DNA from: JBQTIU01 sp052387815
GTDB lineage: Bacteria; Pseudomonadota; Alphaproteobacteria; CACIAM-22H2
Assembly (NCBI GenBank): GCA_052387815.1
Contig: JBQTIU010000040.1
Coordinates: forward strand, 1 to 26,661
Direction of reading: 5' to 3'
Length of the DNA stretch: 26,661 bases
Positions 14,616 through 22,473 of the stretch are shown here, one piece after another. Position numbers and translations under genes: made by a program. How positions within the stretch are numbered: position 1 is the stretch's first letter; each line of letters begins with the position of its first letter. Below the pieces are notes generated by a model. It was not told where the DNA came from and did no database searches. It worked only from the letters and a program-made list of their open reading frames with translations.

Positions 14616-15220
14616 CGCGCCGCCGCGTAGTAATGCCATAACAGGCGCGCGGCGGCGCTGCGATGGGGCCGCCAGGGCTCGGCCAGGCGCTTGAGGCGCA
14701 TGGGGTCGGGCCGGCGCTCGAGGCCCTTCAACCTCTGCATCGCGGCGGCGAGCGCGAGATCGCCCGCCGGCCATACATCCGGGCGCTCGAGGGCGAACAG
14801 CAGGTAGCTCTCGGCGCTCCACCGGCCGATGCCCTTGACAGCCGTCATCGCCGCGATCGCCGCCTCGTCGTCGAGCGCAGCGACGCCGTCGAGATCGAGC
14901 CGCCCGGCGACGACATCGCTCGCCAGAGCCAAGGCATAGCGGGCCTTCTGCCGCGACAAGCCCAGCGCGCGCAAGCCCTCGGGCGAGCGGCGCGACAGGG
15001 TGTGGGGAGTCAAGGGGTCGATCGAGGCGTTGAGCCGCCGCCACAGGCTCTCGGCGGACGCGGTCGAGAGCTGCTGAGCGAGAACGATCCTGAGCAGGCT
15101 CGCGAAGCCCGGCGGCCGCTGGCGGGGCGGCGGCGGGCCGACCGTGGCGAGGGCGCGGGCGAGATGCGGGTCGGCGGCGGCGAGCCGCGCATAGACGCCC
15201 TCGGGTCGGGGGCGCCGCAT
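14612..15220 (-). CDS. DNA-3-methyladenine glycosylase, AlkA-type HhH-GPD
   Basis: 202 aa. It removes alkylated purines from DNA in base excision repair. Seen are FASLLRIVLAQQLSTASAESLWRRL (helical core), the helix-hairpin-helix VKGIGRWSAESYLLFAL (about 128-143) and the catalytic Asp154 in VWPAGDLALAAAM, then LAEPWRPHRSAAARLLWHYY. The size matches the compact AlkA forms lacking the N-terminal domain of E. coli AlkA. The start is ATG 15218-15220; a GTG at 15233-15235 overlapping the amidohydrolase stop (GTGA) would add five residues and is equally possible. It is coupled to the HAD phosphatase downstream. Confidence 0.9.
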   Translation of the reverse strand: MRRPRPEGVYARLAAADPHLARALATVGPPPPRQRPPGFASLLRIVLAQQLSTASAESLWRRLNASIDPLTPHTLSRRSPEGLRALGLSRQKARYALALASDVVAGRLDLDGVAALDDEAAIAAMTAVKGIGRWSAESYLLFALERPDVWPAGDLALAAAMQRLKGLERRPDPMRLKRLAEPWRPHRSAAARLLWHYYAAAR

Positions 15221-15231
15221 GCGACGGTCGC

Positions 15232-16692
15232 TCACGCCAAGGGCAAGGTTAAGGGCGCGATCCGCTCGATCGGCCGGCGCGCATAGTCGCGTTGCGGCGC
15301 CAGCGCGAGCGCCCGACCTTGCGCGGCCGCAAGCCGGGTCGCCGCATCGTCGCGCTCGATGGTCAGGACCTCGCCGTCCTTGACCACCAGCCGGCCGTCG
15401 ACATAGACGCGCGCGACCGCCCGGTCCGCGGCCGTGAAGATGAGCGAGCGCAAGGGATCGCGGACCGGCCGCATGGCCGGGTTCGAGAGGTCGACCACGA
15501 CCAGGTCGGCCTTGGCGCCGACCGCGAGACGGCCCAAATCCTCGCGCCCCAGCGCCCGTGCCCCGCCGACGGTGGCGGCGTGGAACACCTCGCCGGCCGT
15601 GATCGCCTCGACGTTCTCGGCCGCGACGCGCGCCAGGATGAGGGCGGTGCGCATCTCCTCGATCATGTTGTGGGGCTGGGTGTCGGTGCCGATCCCCACG
15701 TTGACACCGGCGCGGATGTAGGCGCCGAGATGCTCCATCGTCTGGCCGTAGCGCGAGAACACGGTCGGGCAATGGGCGACGGAGGTCCCGGTCCCGGCGA
15801 GCAGCCCGATGTCCTCGCGGGTCGGCCAATGCACCCAGGAATGGCTGTCGACCATGAGCGCGTGCCCGAGCAGCGTGCGAGGTCCCAGGAGGCCGATATC
15901 GGCGAGCCACTGCACGGGGGTGCGGCCGTGACGGCGGGTCATCTCCTGAAACTCCCACACGCTTTGCCCGCAATGCAGCGTGAGCTTGAGGTCGCGCTCC
16001 TTGGCCGCGGCCAGGCTATCGGCCAACAGCTCGGGCGTGCAGGTGTCGACCTGGGCCGGGGAGATAACGGCGGAAATCCGGCCGCTCGGGTGCGAGCGCG
16101 CGGCATCGACCGTGGCGAGAGCCGTGGCGAAGGCCCGCCTTGCAGCCGGCTCGTCCCATTCGTAATCCACCGCGTGACCCGTGCGCACCACCCAGCGGGC
16201 GGAGCGGTACATCGGCGCCGCGAAGGCGCGGATGCCGGTCTCGGCCAGCACGTCGAGCCAGCCTTCGAAGGGCATGCCGAGATCGACCACCGTGGTGACG
16301 CCGCTCACCAGGAGCTCGGCGATCGCCATCCGCGTTCCCGCCCGAAACCCATCCACCTGGTCGGCACCGAATTCCATCGCGTGGCCGACCAGGAACAGCG
16401 GTTTGGGATCGTAGAGGCCGCTCATGTAGAGGGCCGGGTTGCCGACCTCCTCGGTGATACCGCGCCCGAGATTCTCCGACAGCAGGTGACTGTGGACGTT
16501 GACAAGGCCCGGGATGACGAACGCGCTGGCCCCGTGGATCGTCTCGTCGACCCGTCCGTGGTAGTTCGGCCCGATGTGGACGATGCGGTCGGCGTCGAAG
16601 ACGATGTCCGTGTCGCGGGCATAGACGTGCCGGCCGGCCGCCTTGTCCCAGACGACGGCCCAGGCGGCGCGCTCGATGCGGGTGATGGTCAT
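15232..16692 (-). CDS. Amidohydrolase, ATZ/TRZ (cytosine deaminase-like) group, copy A
   Basis: 486 aa, metal-dependent hydrolase or deaminase. The N-terminal small beta domain is followed by GLVNVHSHLLSENLGRG (His67, His69), then LTLHCGQSVWEFQEM, LLGHALMVDSHSWVHW, SVAHCPTVFSRYGQTMEHL, and GVNVGIGTDTQPHN with the catalytic-metal Asp. The tail ATVGGARALGREDLGRLAVG, with the C-terminal beta strands, is typical of chlorohydrolases and N-ethylammeline or S-adenosylhomocysteine deaminases. The true substrate cannot be read. The ATG at 16690-16692 has a GGAG site. It is divergent from a close paralogue (copy B), with near identity through the C-terminal half, and precedes the glycosylase gene. Confidence 0.9.
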   Translation of the reverse strand: MTITRIERAAWAVVWDKAAGRHVYARDTDIVFDADRIVHIGPNYHGRVDETIHGASAFVIPGLVNVHSHLLSENLGRGITEEVGNPALYMSGLYDPKPLFLVGHAMEFGADQVDGFRAGTRMAIAELLVSGVTTVVDLGMPFEGWLDVLAETGIRAFAAPMYRSARWVVRTGHAVDYEWDEPAARRAFATALATVDAARSHPSGRISAVISPAQVDTCTPELLADSLAAAKERDLKLTLHCGQSVWEFQEMTRRHGRTPVQWLADIGLLGPRTLLGHALMVDSHSWVHWPTREDIGLLAGTGTSVAHCPTVFSRYGQTMEHLGAYIRAGVNVGIGTDTQPHNMIEEMRTALILARVAAENVEAITAGEVFHAATVGGARALGREDLGRLAVGAKADLVVVDLSNPAMRPVRDPLRSLIFTAADRAVARVYVDGRLVVKDGEVLTIERDDAATRLAAAQGRALALAPQRDYARRPIERIAPLTLPLA

Positions 16693-17019
16693 GGGGCTCC
16701 GTTCGCGTTGCGGGTCGATCGAAGAAGGTCTTACAGATCGACGCAATCATCGGCAAGGGCCGCGCGCGTCCTCCTGTCGCGAGCCTCCTTCGGCCAGGAG
16801 TATCGCATTTGGAATTTTTCCGCAGCTTTCGAATCAGAACGGTCACGGTGACGGATCAATCTTTCGTCCGCAGCTAACCGCTCGCAAGATTCGAATCTGT
16901 CGCTCGGGAATAACGTTCAAATGCGATTCCCCTGCTCCTTCGGCAATTGACACGGGTTCGGCCGCTCCGTTACCGTCATGCTGCCCCGAACGCGCCGCGA
17001 TGTTTCGGAGCACTGGCGA
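16693..17019. promoter_or_regulatory. Divergent control region between amidohydrolase paralogues
   Basis: This 327-bp stretch holds no gene. AGATTCGAATCT (16887-16898) is a perfect 12-bp palindrome, and its core TTCGAATC recurs at 16828-16835. GTCAC-G-GTGAC (16842-16852) is a second palindrome. A possible rightward promoter is TTGACA (16947-16952), 18 bp before TACCGT (16971-16976). The layout suggests one regulator controlling both directions, but no regulator gene is adjacent. Confidence 0.45.
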
Positions 17020-18462
17020 ATGAATTCCTTAGCGACGACGGTGATCGAGAAGGCGGCGTGGGTGGTGGCATGGGACGCCGCCCGCAAGCGCCATGTCTAC
17101 CGCCGGGACATCGACGTCGCCTTCGCGGGCAACGCCATCGTCCATGTCGGACCAAGCTTCGCCGGTCCAAGCGAGCGCGTGATCGACGGCCGGCGCCTGT
17201 GCGTCTTGCCGGGACTGATCAACATCCATTGCCACCCGTCGAGCCAACCACTTTACAAGGGCGTGCGCGAGGAGCTCGGCAATCCGCTCCTTTACATGAG
17301 CGCGCTCTACGACCGCACGGCGCTGTTCGAGCCCGACGAGGAGGGAAACCGGGCGACCTGCGAATACGCGATTTCCGAGCTCTTGATGAGCGGCGTCACC
17401 ACCATCGCCGAGCTGTCGCACCCCTACCCGGGCTGGGTCGACATCCTCGCCAAAATCGGCATCCGGGCCTATGTCGCGCCGATGTTCCGGTCGGGCCGCT
17501 GGCAGTCGGAGAGCGGCCACCTCGTCGCTTATAGCTGGGACGAAGCGCAGGGGCGCAAGCGCTTCGCTGGCGCGCTTGCGGTGATCGACGCGGCGCGCCG
17601 CCATCCCTGCGGGCGGCTGTCGGGCATGGTGGTCCCGGCGCAAGTCGACACCTGCTCGCCCGAGCTCTTGCGCGCGAGCATAGCGGCGGCGGCCGAGCGC
17701 GGGCTCCCCTTGCAGATCCATGCCTCGCAAAGCGTGGTGGAATTCCACGAGATGACCCGCCGTCACGGCAAAACGCCGATCCAGTGGCTACACGAGGTGG
17801 GGTTCCTCGGACCGACCACGACGATCGGGCACGCGATCTTCCTCGACCATCATTCCTGGCTGCATTGGCACAGCCGCGACGATCTGCGGCTCATCGCCGA
17901 GACGCGGACCTCGGTCGCGCATTGCCCGACCGTGTTCTCGCGCTATGGCCAGACCCTCGAACATCTGGGCAAGTACTTGAAGGCCGGCGTCAATGTCGGC
18001 ATCGGGACCGATACTCATCCGCACAACATGCTCGAGGAGATGCGGACCGCCGCCATCCTCGCCCGGGTCGCCGCCGAGGACATGGGTGCCGTGTCGACCG
18101 CCGATATCTTCCATGCCGCGACCGTGGGCGGCGCCCGCGCGCTCGGCCGCGAGGATCTCGGCCGGCTCGCGCCCGGCATGAAGGCCGATCTCGTGCTCGT
18201 CGATGCCGGTCATCCGGCGATGCGGCCGCTGCGCGACCCCTTGCGCAGCCTCATCTACACCGCCGCCGAACGCGCGGTCCGCGACGTCTACGTCGATGGG
18301 GCGAAGGTGGTGGAGAACGGCAAGGTTTTGACCTGCGATTTCGCGGCCGGCGCCGAGCGCGTCGAGGCGGCCCAGCGCCGCGCCGAGGACCGCGTGCCGG
18401 AAAAGGATCCCAAGGGCCTCAGGGGCGACCAGATCTCTCCCCTGGCCCTGCCGGTCGTCTGA
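17020..18462 (+). CDS. Amidohydrolase, ATZ/TRZ group, copy B
   Basis: 480 aa, paralogue of copy A. The metal motif is GLINIHCHPSSQPLYKG (His70, His72), then LQIHASQSVVEFHEMTRRHG, IGHAIFLDHHSWLHWHS, SVAHCPTVFSRYGQTLEHL and GIGTDTHPHNMLEEMRTA with the metal Asp. It differs from copy A near the first metal site (HCHPSSQ instead of HSHLLSE) and in the substrate-facing MSGVTTIAELSHPYPGW segment. The substrates are therefore likely related but not identical. The ATG at 17020-17022 follows GGAG (17007-17010); an in-frame ATG 14 codons upstream adds an unconserved leader. The ABC binding-protein gene follows after 56 bp on the same strand, which suggests uptake of the substrate. Confidence 0.9.
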   Translation: MNSLATTVIEKAAWVVAWDAARKRHVYRRDIDVAFAGNAIVHVGPSFAGPSERVIDGRRLCVLPGLINIHCHPSSQPLYKGVREELGNPLLYMSALYDRTALFEPDEEGNRATCEYAISELLMSGVTTIAELSHPYPGWVDILAKIGIRAYVAPMFRSGRWQSESGHLVAYSWDEAQGRKRFAGALAVIDAARRHPCGRLSGMVVPAQVDTCSPELLRASIAAAAERGLPLQIHASQSVVEFHEMTRRHGKTPIQWLHEVGFLGPTTTIGHAIFLDHHSWLHWHSRDDLRLIAETRTSVAHCPTVFSRYGQTLEHLGKYLKAGVNVGIGTDTHPHNMLEEMRTAAILARVAAEDMGAVSTADIFHAATVGGARALGREDLGRLAPGMKADLVLVDAGHPAMRPLRDPLRSLIYTAAERAVRDVYVDGAKVVENGKVLTCDFAAGAERVEAAQRRAEDRVPEKDPKGLRGDQISPLALPVV

Positions 18463-18518
18463 CGCTCGGGGCGAGCGCCGACGCCAAATCGATCACCAAG
18501 AAACCGGAGGAGACGACA

Positions 18519-20093
18519 ATGCGAACTGCAATTACAGGACTTGCCGCCGCCGTGGCGCTCACTCTGCTCGCCGAGCCCGCGCCGGCGAAGACCCTCAAAT
18601 GGGCTTACGAGGGCGACGTCAACTCGATGGACCCCTATGCCTTGCGCGAAAGCTTCACGGCCAATTTCCAGCTCCACATCTACGAGGGGCTGGTTCGACA
18701 CAACAAGGACCTCAAGATCGAGCCGTCGCTGGCGACCTCATGGCAGATCCTCGAGCCGACCGTCTGGCATTTCAAGCTGCGCCAGGGCGTCAAGTTCCAC
18801 AACGGCAATCCCTTCGACGCCGACGACGTCGTCGCCTCGTTCAAGCGCGCCGGCGCTGAGGGCTCGCCCTATCGCGGCTCGATCTCGACGGTCAAGGACG
18901 TCCGCAAGGTCGACCGGTACACGGTCGAATTCCATCTGACCGGGCCGTACCCGTTGCTGCTCAACGACCTCACTGGCATCTACATCATGGACTATGAGTG
19001 GATGGTGGCGAACAACACCTTGCAGCCGGTCGACCCCACCAAGGGCCAGGACAGCTATGCCAGCACGCACGCCAACGGCACCGGCCCGTTCATCTTGAAG
19101 AGCCGCCAGCCCGACGCGCGCACGATCCTGGTCGTCAACCCAAACTGGTGGGACAAGGTCGAGCACAATCTGACCGAGATCGTGTTCACGCCGATCAAGT
19201 CCGACGCCACCCGCGTTGCCGCCCTGTTGTCGGGCGAGATCGACGTCATGATGCCGGCCCCGCTCCAGGACATCCAGCGGATCGACCGGGTCCCGGGCCT
19301 TAAGGTCCTCCAAGGCCCCGAGCTTCGGACCCTGTTGTTCGGCCTGGACCAGAAAAGCGACGAGCTGCGCGATTCTAACATCAAGGGCAAGAATCCGCTC
19401 AAGGACGTCCGGGTCCGCCAGGCGCTCTACCAGGCCATCGACATCGAGGCGGTCCGGACTCGCGTCATGCGCGGCAGCTCGCGCAATACAGCGCTCTTGG
19501 TGGCGCCGGAGGTGCCCGGCTTCGATGCCGCCCTCAATGCCCGCTACCCCCACGACCCCGCCGCCGCCCGCAGGCTCCTCGCCGAGGCCGGCTACCCGAA
19601 TGGGTTCGAGGTCGGCGTCGACTGCCCGAACGACCGATACGTCAACGACGAGGAGATCTGCCAGGCGGTGGTCGCCATGTGGGCACGCGTCGGTATGAAG
19701 CCGAAGCTCACCGTCCAGACCAAGGGCCAGCACTTCTCCAAGATGCTCGGCGGCAAGTCGGACATCTACCTATTCGGCTGGGCGACGCTGCCGATGTTCG
19801 ACTCCTACAGCGTGCTCGCGAACATCCTGCACACCCCCGACGGGACGCACGGCCAGTGGAACCCGGGCGGCTACGCGAACAAGCGCGTTGACGAGCTCAC
19901 GAAGCTCATTGCCAGGGAGCTCGACGAGAAAAAGCGCCTGGTCATGATCTCCGAGGCCTTCAAGATCCACAAGGAGGAGTTCGGAACCATCCCGCTCCAC
20001 CAGCAGGCGCTCGCCTGGGCGGTGCGCGATAACGTCACCGTCATCCAGCATGCCGACAACTACTTCCGAATGTGGTACGTCACCATCAAGTGA
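18519..20093 (+). CDS. ABC transporter substrate-binding protein, peptide/nickel (family 5)
   Basis: 524 aa, periplasmic. The signal peptide MRTAITGLAAAVALTLLAEP ends at APA-KTL. The mature start LKWAYEGDVNSMDPYALRES and the IYEGLVRHNKDLKIEPSLATSW, WHFKLRQGVKFHNGNPFDADDVVASFKR and NGTGPFILKS blocks are hallmarks of family 5 binding proteins (DppA/OppA/NikA). The ligand may be a peptide, opine, glycoside or other small amide. Given the amidohydrolase just upstream, the ligand may be its substrate, which is an inference. GGAGG (18506-18510) lies 8 bases before the ATG. Two GC-rich stem-loops follow the gene, likely keeping binding-protein mRNA above permease mRNA. Confidence 0.93.
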   Translation: MRTAITGLAAAVALTLLAEPAPAKTLKWAYEGDVNSMDPYALRESFTANFQLHIYEGLVRHNKDLKIEPSLATSWQILEPTVWHFKLRQGVKFHNGNPFDADDVVASFKRAGAEGSPYRGSISTVKDVRKVDRYTVEFHLTGPYPLLLNDLTGIYIMDYEWMVANNTLQPVDPTKGQDSYASTHANGTGPFILKSRQPDARTILVVNPNWWDKVEHNLTEIVFTPIKSDATRVAALLSGEIDVMMPAPLQDIQRIDRVPGLKVLQGPELRTLLFGLDQKSDELRDSNIKGKNPLKDVRVRQALYQAIDIEAVRTRVMRGSSRNTALLVAPEVPGFDAALNARYPHDPAAARRLLAEAGYPNGFEVGVDCPNDRYVNDEEICQAVVAMWARVGMKPKLTVQTKGQHFSKMLGGKSDIYLFGWATLPMFDSYSVLANILHTPDGTHGQWNPGGYANKRVDELTKLIARELDEKKRLVMISEAFKIHKEEFGTIPLHQQALAWAVRDNVTVIQHADNYFRMWYVTIK

Positions 20094-20109
20094 CCGGCGA
20101 TCGGTGCCC

Positions 20110-20135
20110 GGCCCGGGCGCAGGCACGCCCGGGCC
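20110..20135 (+). terminator. Strong stem-loop after binding-protein gene
   Basis: GGCCCGGGCG (20110-20119) and CGCCCGGGCC (20126-20135) form a perfect 10-bp stem with a six-base loop CAGGCA, 17 bp after the binding-protein stop. Only a short TTT follows some bases later, so it is better read as an attenuator or a 3'-end protecting structure than as a full terminator. Confidence 0.55.
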
Positions 20136-20189
20136 GAGGCCCCGGTTTCTCATCGCAATGGTCGGCTGCGGTGACGCACTCGGAATCGG

Positions 20190-20214
20190 CGAAATCGGAA
20201 CGAGGCCGATTTCG
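20190..20214 (+). promoter_or_regulatory. Second stem-loop before permease genes
   Basis: CGAAATCGG (20190-20198) pairs with CCGATTTCG (20206-20214) across a 7-base loop. Pairing extends by three more base pairs beyond one mismatch. It lies 63 bp before the permease start, in the same 184-bp gap as the first stem-loop. No promoter hexamers are convincing here. Confidence 0.45.
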
Positions 20215-20277
20215 GCGACCCCGTCTCTCGGTTTCGCGCTCCGCCGCGCAACCGCCAGAGGGTATTAGGGTCGGCGC

Positions 20278-21270
20278 ATGATCGCCTTCATCGTCGGCCG
20301 GCTTCTGCAAGCGATCGTGGTCATGCTGGTCGTCGCCCTCTTGGCATTCTCGATTTTCACCTACATCGGCGATCCGGTGCACAACATGCTGGGCGAGGAC
20401 GCCACGCGCAGCGAACGCGAGGAGCTGCGCGAGCGGCTCGGCCTCAACGATCCGGCCGTCCTGCGGTTCGCCCGCTTCGTCTACAACGCCCCGCGCGGCG
20501 AATTCGGCGTCTCCTATCGCAACAAGCGGCCGGTCGCCCAGCTCATCGCCGAACGCCTGCCGGCGACGCTCGAGCTCGTGGCGGCCGCCGCCGCCCTCGC
20601 GCTCATGGCCGGCATCCCGCTCGGCATCTACACCAGCATCCACCGTTACGGCGTCCTGAGCCAGCTCTTCCAGACGGCCTCGCTCATCGGCATCTCGCTG
20701 CCGACCTTCGTCACCGGCATCCTCTTGATCCTGACCTTCGCCGTGAACCTCAACTGGCTGCCGGCCTTCGGGCGCGGCGAGACTGTCGATCTCGGCTGGT
20801 GGACGACCGGGCTGCTCACGGCAAGCGGGCTCAAGGCGCTGATCCTGCCGGCGATCACGCTCGCGCTCTTTCAGATGACGCTGATCATGCGGCTCGTCCG
20901 CTCCGAGATGCTCGAGGTGATGCGGACCGACTATATCAAGTTCGCGCGCGCCCGGGGCCTGTCCACGCGGGTGATCCATTTCGGGCATGCGCTCAAGAAC
21001 ACGCTCGTGCCGGTGATCACCATCGTCGGATTGCAAGTGGGCTCGCTGATTGCATTCGCGATCATCACCGAGACCGTGTTCCAGTGGCCGGGGATGGGGT
21101 TCCTGTTCATCCAGGCGGTGAGCTTCAACGACATCCCGGTCATGAGCGCCTATCTGGTGCTGGTCGCCTTCTTCTTCGTGGTGATCAACCTGGCGGTCGA
21201 CCTCATCTATTTCGGCATCGATCCGCGTTTGCGCATCGACCCGGCCGTCGCCGGCCACCATACCCACTGA
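20278..21270 (+). CDS. ABC transporter permease, DppB type
   Basis: 330 aa inner-membrane permease. The N-terminus MIAFIVGRLLQAIVVMLVVA is the first of about six membrane helices. The next family marks are YIGDPVHNMLGEDA, LRFARFVYNAPRGEFGVSYRNKRPV and LPATLELVAAAAALALMAGIPLG. The cytoplasmic coupling loop is YIKFARARGLSTRVIHFGHALKNTLVPVI, followed by ETVFQWPGMGFLFIQAV. All are typical of the peptide/nickel (DppB) subfamily. It acts with the downstream permease and the upstream binding protein. No ATPase gene follows in the window. Confidence 0.93.
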   Translation: MIAFIVGRLLQAIVVMLVVALLAFSIFTYIGDPVHNMLGEDATRSEREELRERLGLNDPAVLRFARFVYNAPRGEFGVSYRNKRPVAQLIAERLPATLELVAAAAALALMAGIPLGIYTSIHRYGVLSQLFQTASLIGISLPTFVTGILLILTFAVNLNWLPAFGRGETVDLGWWTTGLLTASGLKALILPAITLALFQMTLIMRLVRSEMLEVMRTDYIKFARARGLSTRVIHFGHALKNTLVPVITIVGLQVGSLIAFAIITETVFQWPGMGFLFIQAVSFNDIPVMSAYLVLVAFFFVVINLAVDLIYFGIDPRLRIDPAVAGHHTH

Positions 21271-21285
21271 AGCCGGGGGACGACG

Positions 21286-22218
21286 ATGACTGCGCTCGCT
21301 CGTCTCGGGTCCGACTGGAAGCGCTTCCTCGACGATGATGTCGTCTACACCCTGCGCCGCTCGCCGGTCACGCTGACGGCGGCGGCAGTGACGATCGCCA
21401 TCATCGGCGCGGCGGTGCTGGCCCCGGTCATCGCCCCGCACGCGCCCTTCGATATCGCCACGCTCAACCTGCTCGACAGCGAATTGCCGCCAGCCTGGCT
21501 TCCGGGCGGCGATCCGCGCTACTTGCTCGGCACCGACAACCAGGGCCGCGACGTCTTGTCCACCATCCTCTATGGCGCGCGCATCTCGCTCCTGGTCGGC
21601 TTCGCCTCCGTGATCCTGGCGATGGCGCTTGGCGTCGGGCTCGGACTTTTGAGCGGCTTTTCAGGCGGCTATGTCGATGCGCTCATCATGCGCATCGCCG
21701 ACGTCAAGCTGAGCTTCCCGGCGATCCTGATCGCGCTCTTGATCGACGGCATCGGGCGGGCCCTTCTGCCGCGCGAGCTGCACCAGGACATGGCGATCTA
21801 CGTCCTGATCTTCGCCATCGGCATTTCGGGCTGGGTGCAATACGCGCGCACGGTGCGCGGCTTGACCCTGGTCGAGAAGGCGAAGGACTACGTAGCGGCG
21901 GCCCGCGTCATCGGCATCCATCCCTTGCGGATCATGCTGGGCCACGTGCTGCCCAACGTCACCTCACCGGTCCTCGTCATCGCCACCATCAACCTGGCGC
22001 TCGCGATCCTGACCGAGGCGACGCTGTCGTTCCTGGGCGTGGGCGTGCCGCCGACCCAGCCCTCGCTCGGCACGCTGATCCGAATCGGCAACGACTTCCT
22101 GTTCTCGGGCATCTGGTGGATCACCATCTTCCCCTCGCTCGCGCTGGTGGTCCTGGTGCTGGCCGTCAACGTGCTCGGGGACAAGCTGCGCGACGCGTTC
22201 AATCCGAAGCTGCGCTGA
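21286..22218 (+). CDS. ABC transporter permease, DppC type
   Basis: 310 aa, second permease. A cytoplasmic N-terminus (WKRFLDDDVVYTLRRSPVTL) precedes the first membrane helix. Next come the conserved LLGTDNQGRDVLSTILYGARISLLVGF block and FSGGYVDALIMRIADVKLSFPAILIALL. The coupling loop is KDYVAAARVIGIHPLRIMLGHVLPNVTSPVLVI, followed by EATLSFLGVGVPPTQPSLGTLI. It starts 15 bp after the DppB-type stop behind a GGGGGA site, so the two are cotranscribed. After its stop the sequence passes to the decayed dms region instead of dppD/dppF-like ATPase genes; the ATPases must be elsewhere or were lost. Confidence 0.93.
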   Translation: MTALARLGSDWKRFLDDDVVYTLRRSPVTLTAAAVTIAIIGAAVLAPVIAPHAPFDIATLNLLDSELPPAWLPGGDPRYLLGTDNQGRDVLSTILYGARISLLVGFASVILAMALGVGLGLLSGFSGGYVDALIMRIADVKLSFPAILIALLIDGIGRALLPRELHQDMAIYVLIFAIGISGWVQYARTVRGLTLVEKAKDYVAAARVIGIHPLRIMLGHVLPNVTSPVLVIATINLALAILTEATLSFLGVGVPPTQPSLGTLIRIGNDFLFSGIWWITIFPSLALVVLVLAVNVLGDKLRDAFNPKLR

Positions 22219-22418
22219 GCCGTCCGGCGGCGATAGCGCGCTTTCTGGCGGCGTCGCAGCCTGCGGCGCCCGCTTTTCGGCCGGTCAACAAATACCTCCG
22301 CCGCGGCCGGGCAAGAAGGCCGCGGGCGCCACGGGTGCGCCGGCCCGGCTCGAGCCGGTGATCGAGGAGGGGGCCAACAAGTTCCTGCGCTGGCTCGACC
22401 GGGCGCTGTCGAGGTGAC
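22219..22418 (+). pseudogene. Possible C-terminal remnant of a dmsB-like iron-sulfur subunit gene
   Basis: Directly after the permease stop, one frame reads ARFLAASQPAAPAFRPVNKY. After a single-base shift near 22295-22300, another frame reads PPRPGKKAAGATGAPARLEP and continues to EEGANKFLRWLDRALSR before a TGA at 22416-22418. Joined, the stretch looks like the Pro/Ala-rich tail of a protein, and its place just before a dmsC-like gene is where a four-cluster ferredoxin subunit (DmsB) normally ends. No cysteine clusters or start codon are present. This is a guess from position and composition; it may be non-coding. Confidence 0.3.
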
Positions 22419-22438
22419 GCCATAAGAAGCTAGATTTC

Positions 22439-22466
22439 TTCTGTCTTCTGTCTTCTATCTTCTGTC
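22439..22466 (+). repeat. Four 7-bp tandem repeats TTCTGTC
   Basis: TTCTGTC occurs four times head to tail (third copy TTCTATC), ending 7 bp before the dmsC-like start codon. The pyrimidine-rich tract stands out in an otherwise GC-rich region and occupies the place of the ribosome-binding site, where no purine-rich site is seen. Confidence 0.9.
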
Positions 22467-22473
22467 ATCCGCC

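Noticed and set aside
17784..20093. 769-aa plus-strand frame including the binding protein
   Set aside because: The first 245 residues are a shadow of amidohydrolase B; the signal peptide and ribosome site place the start at 18519.
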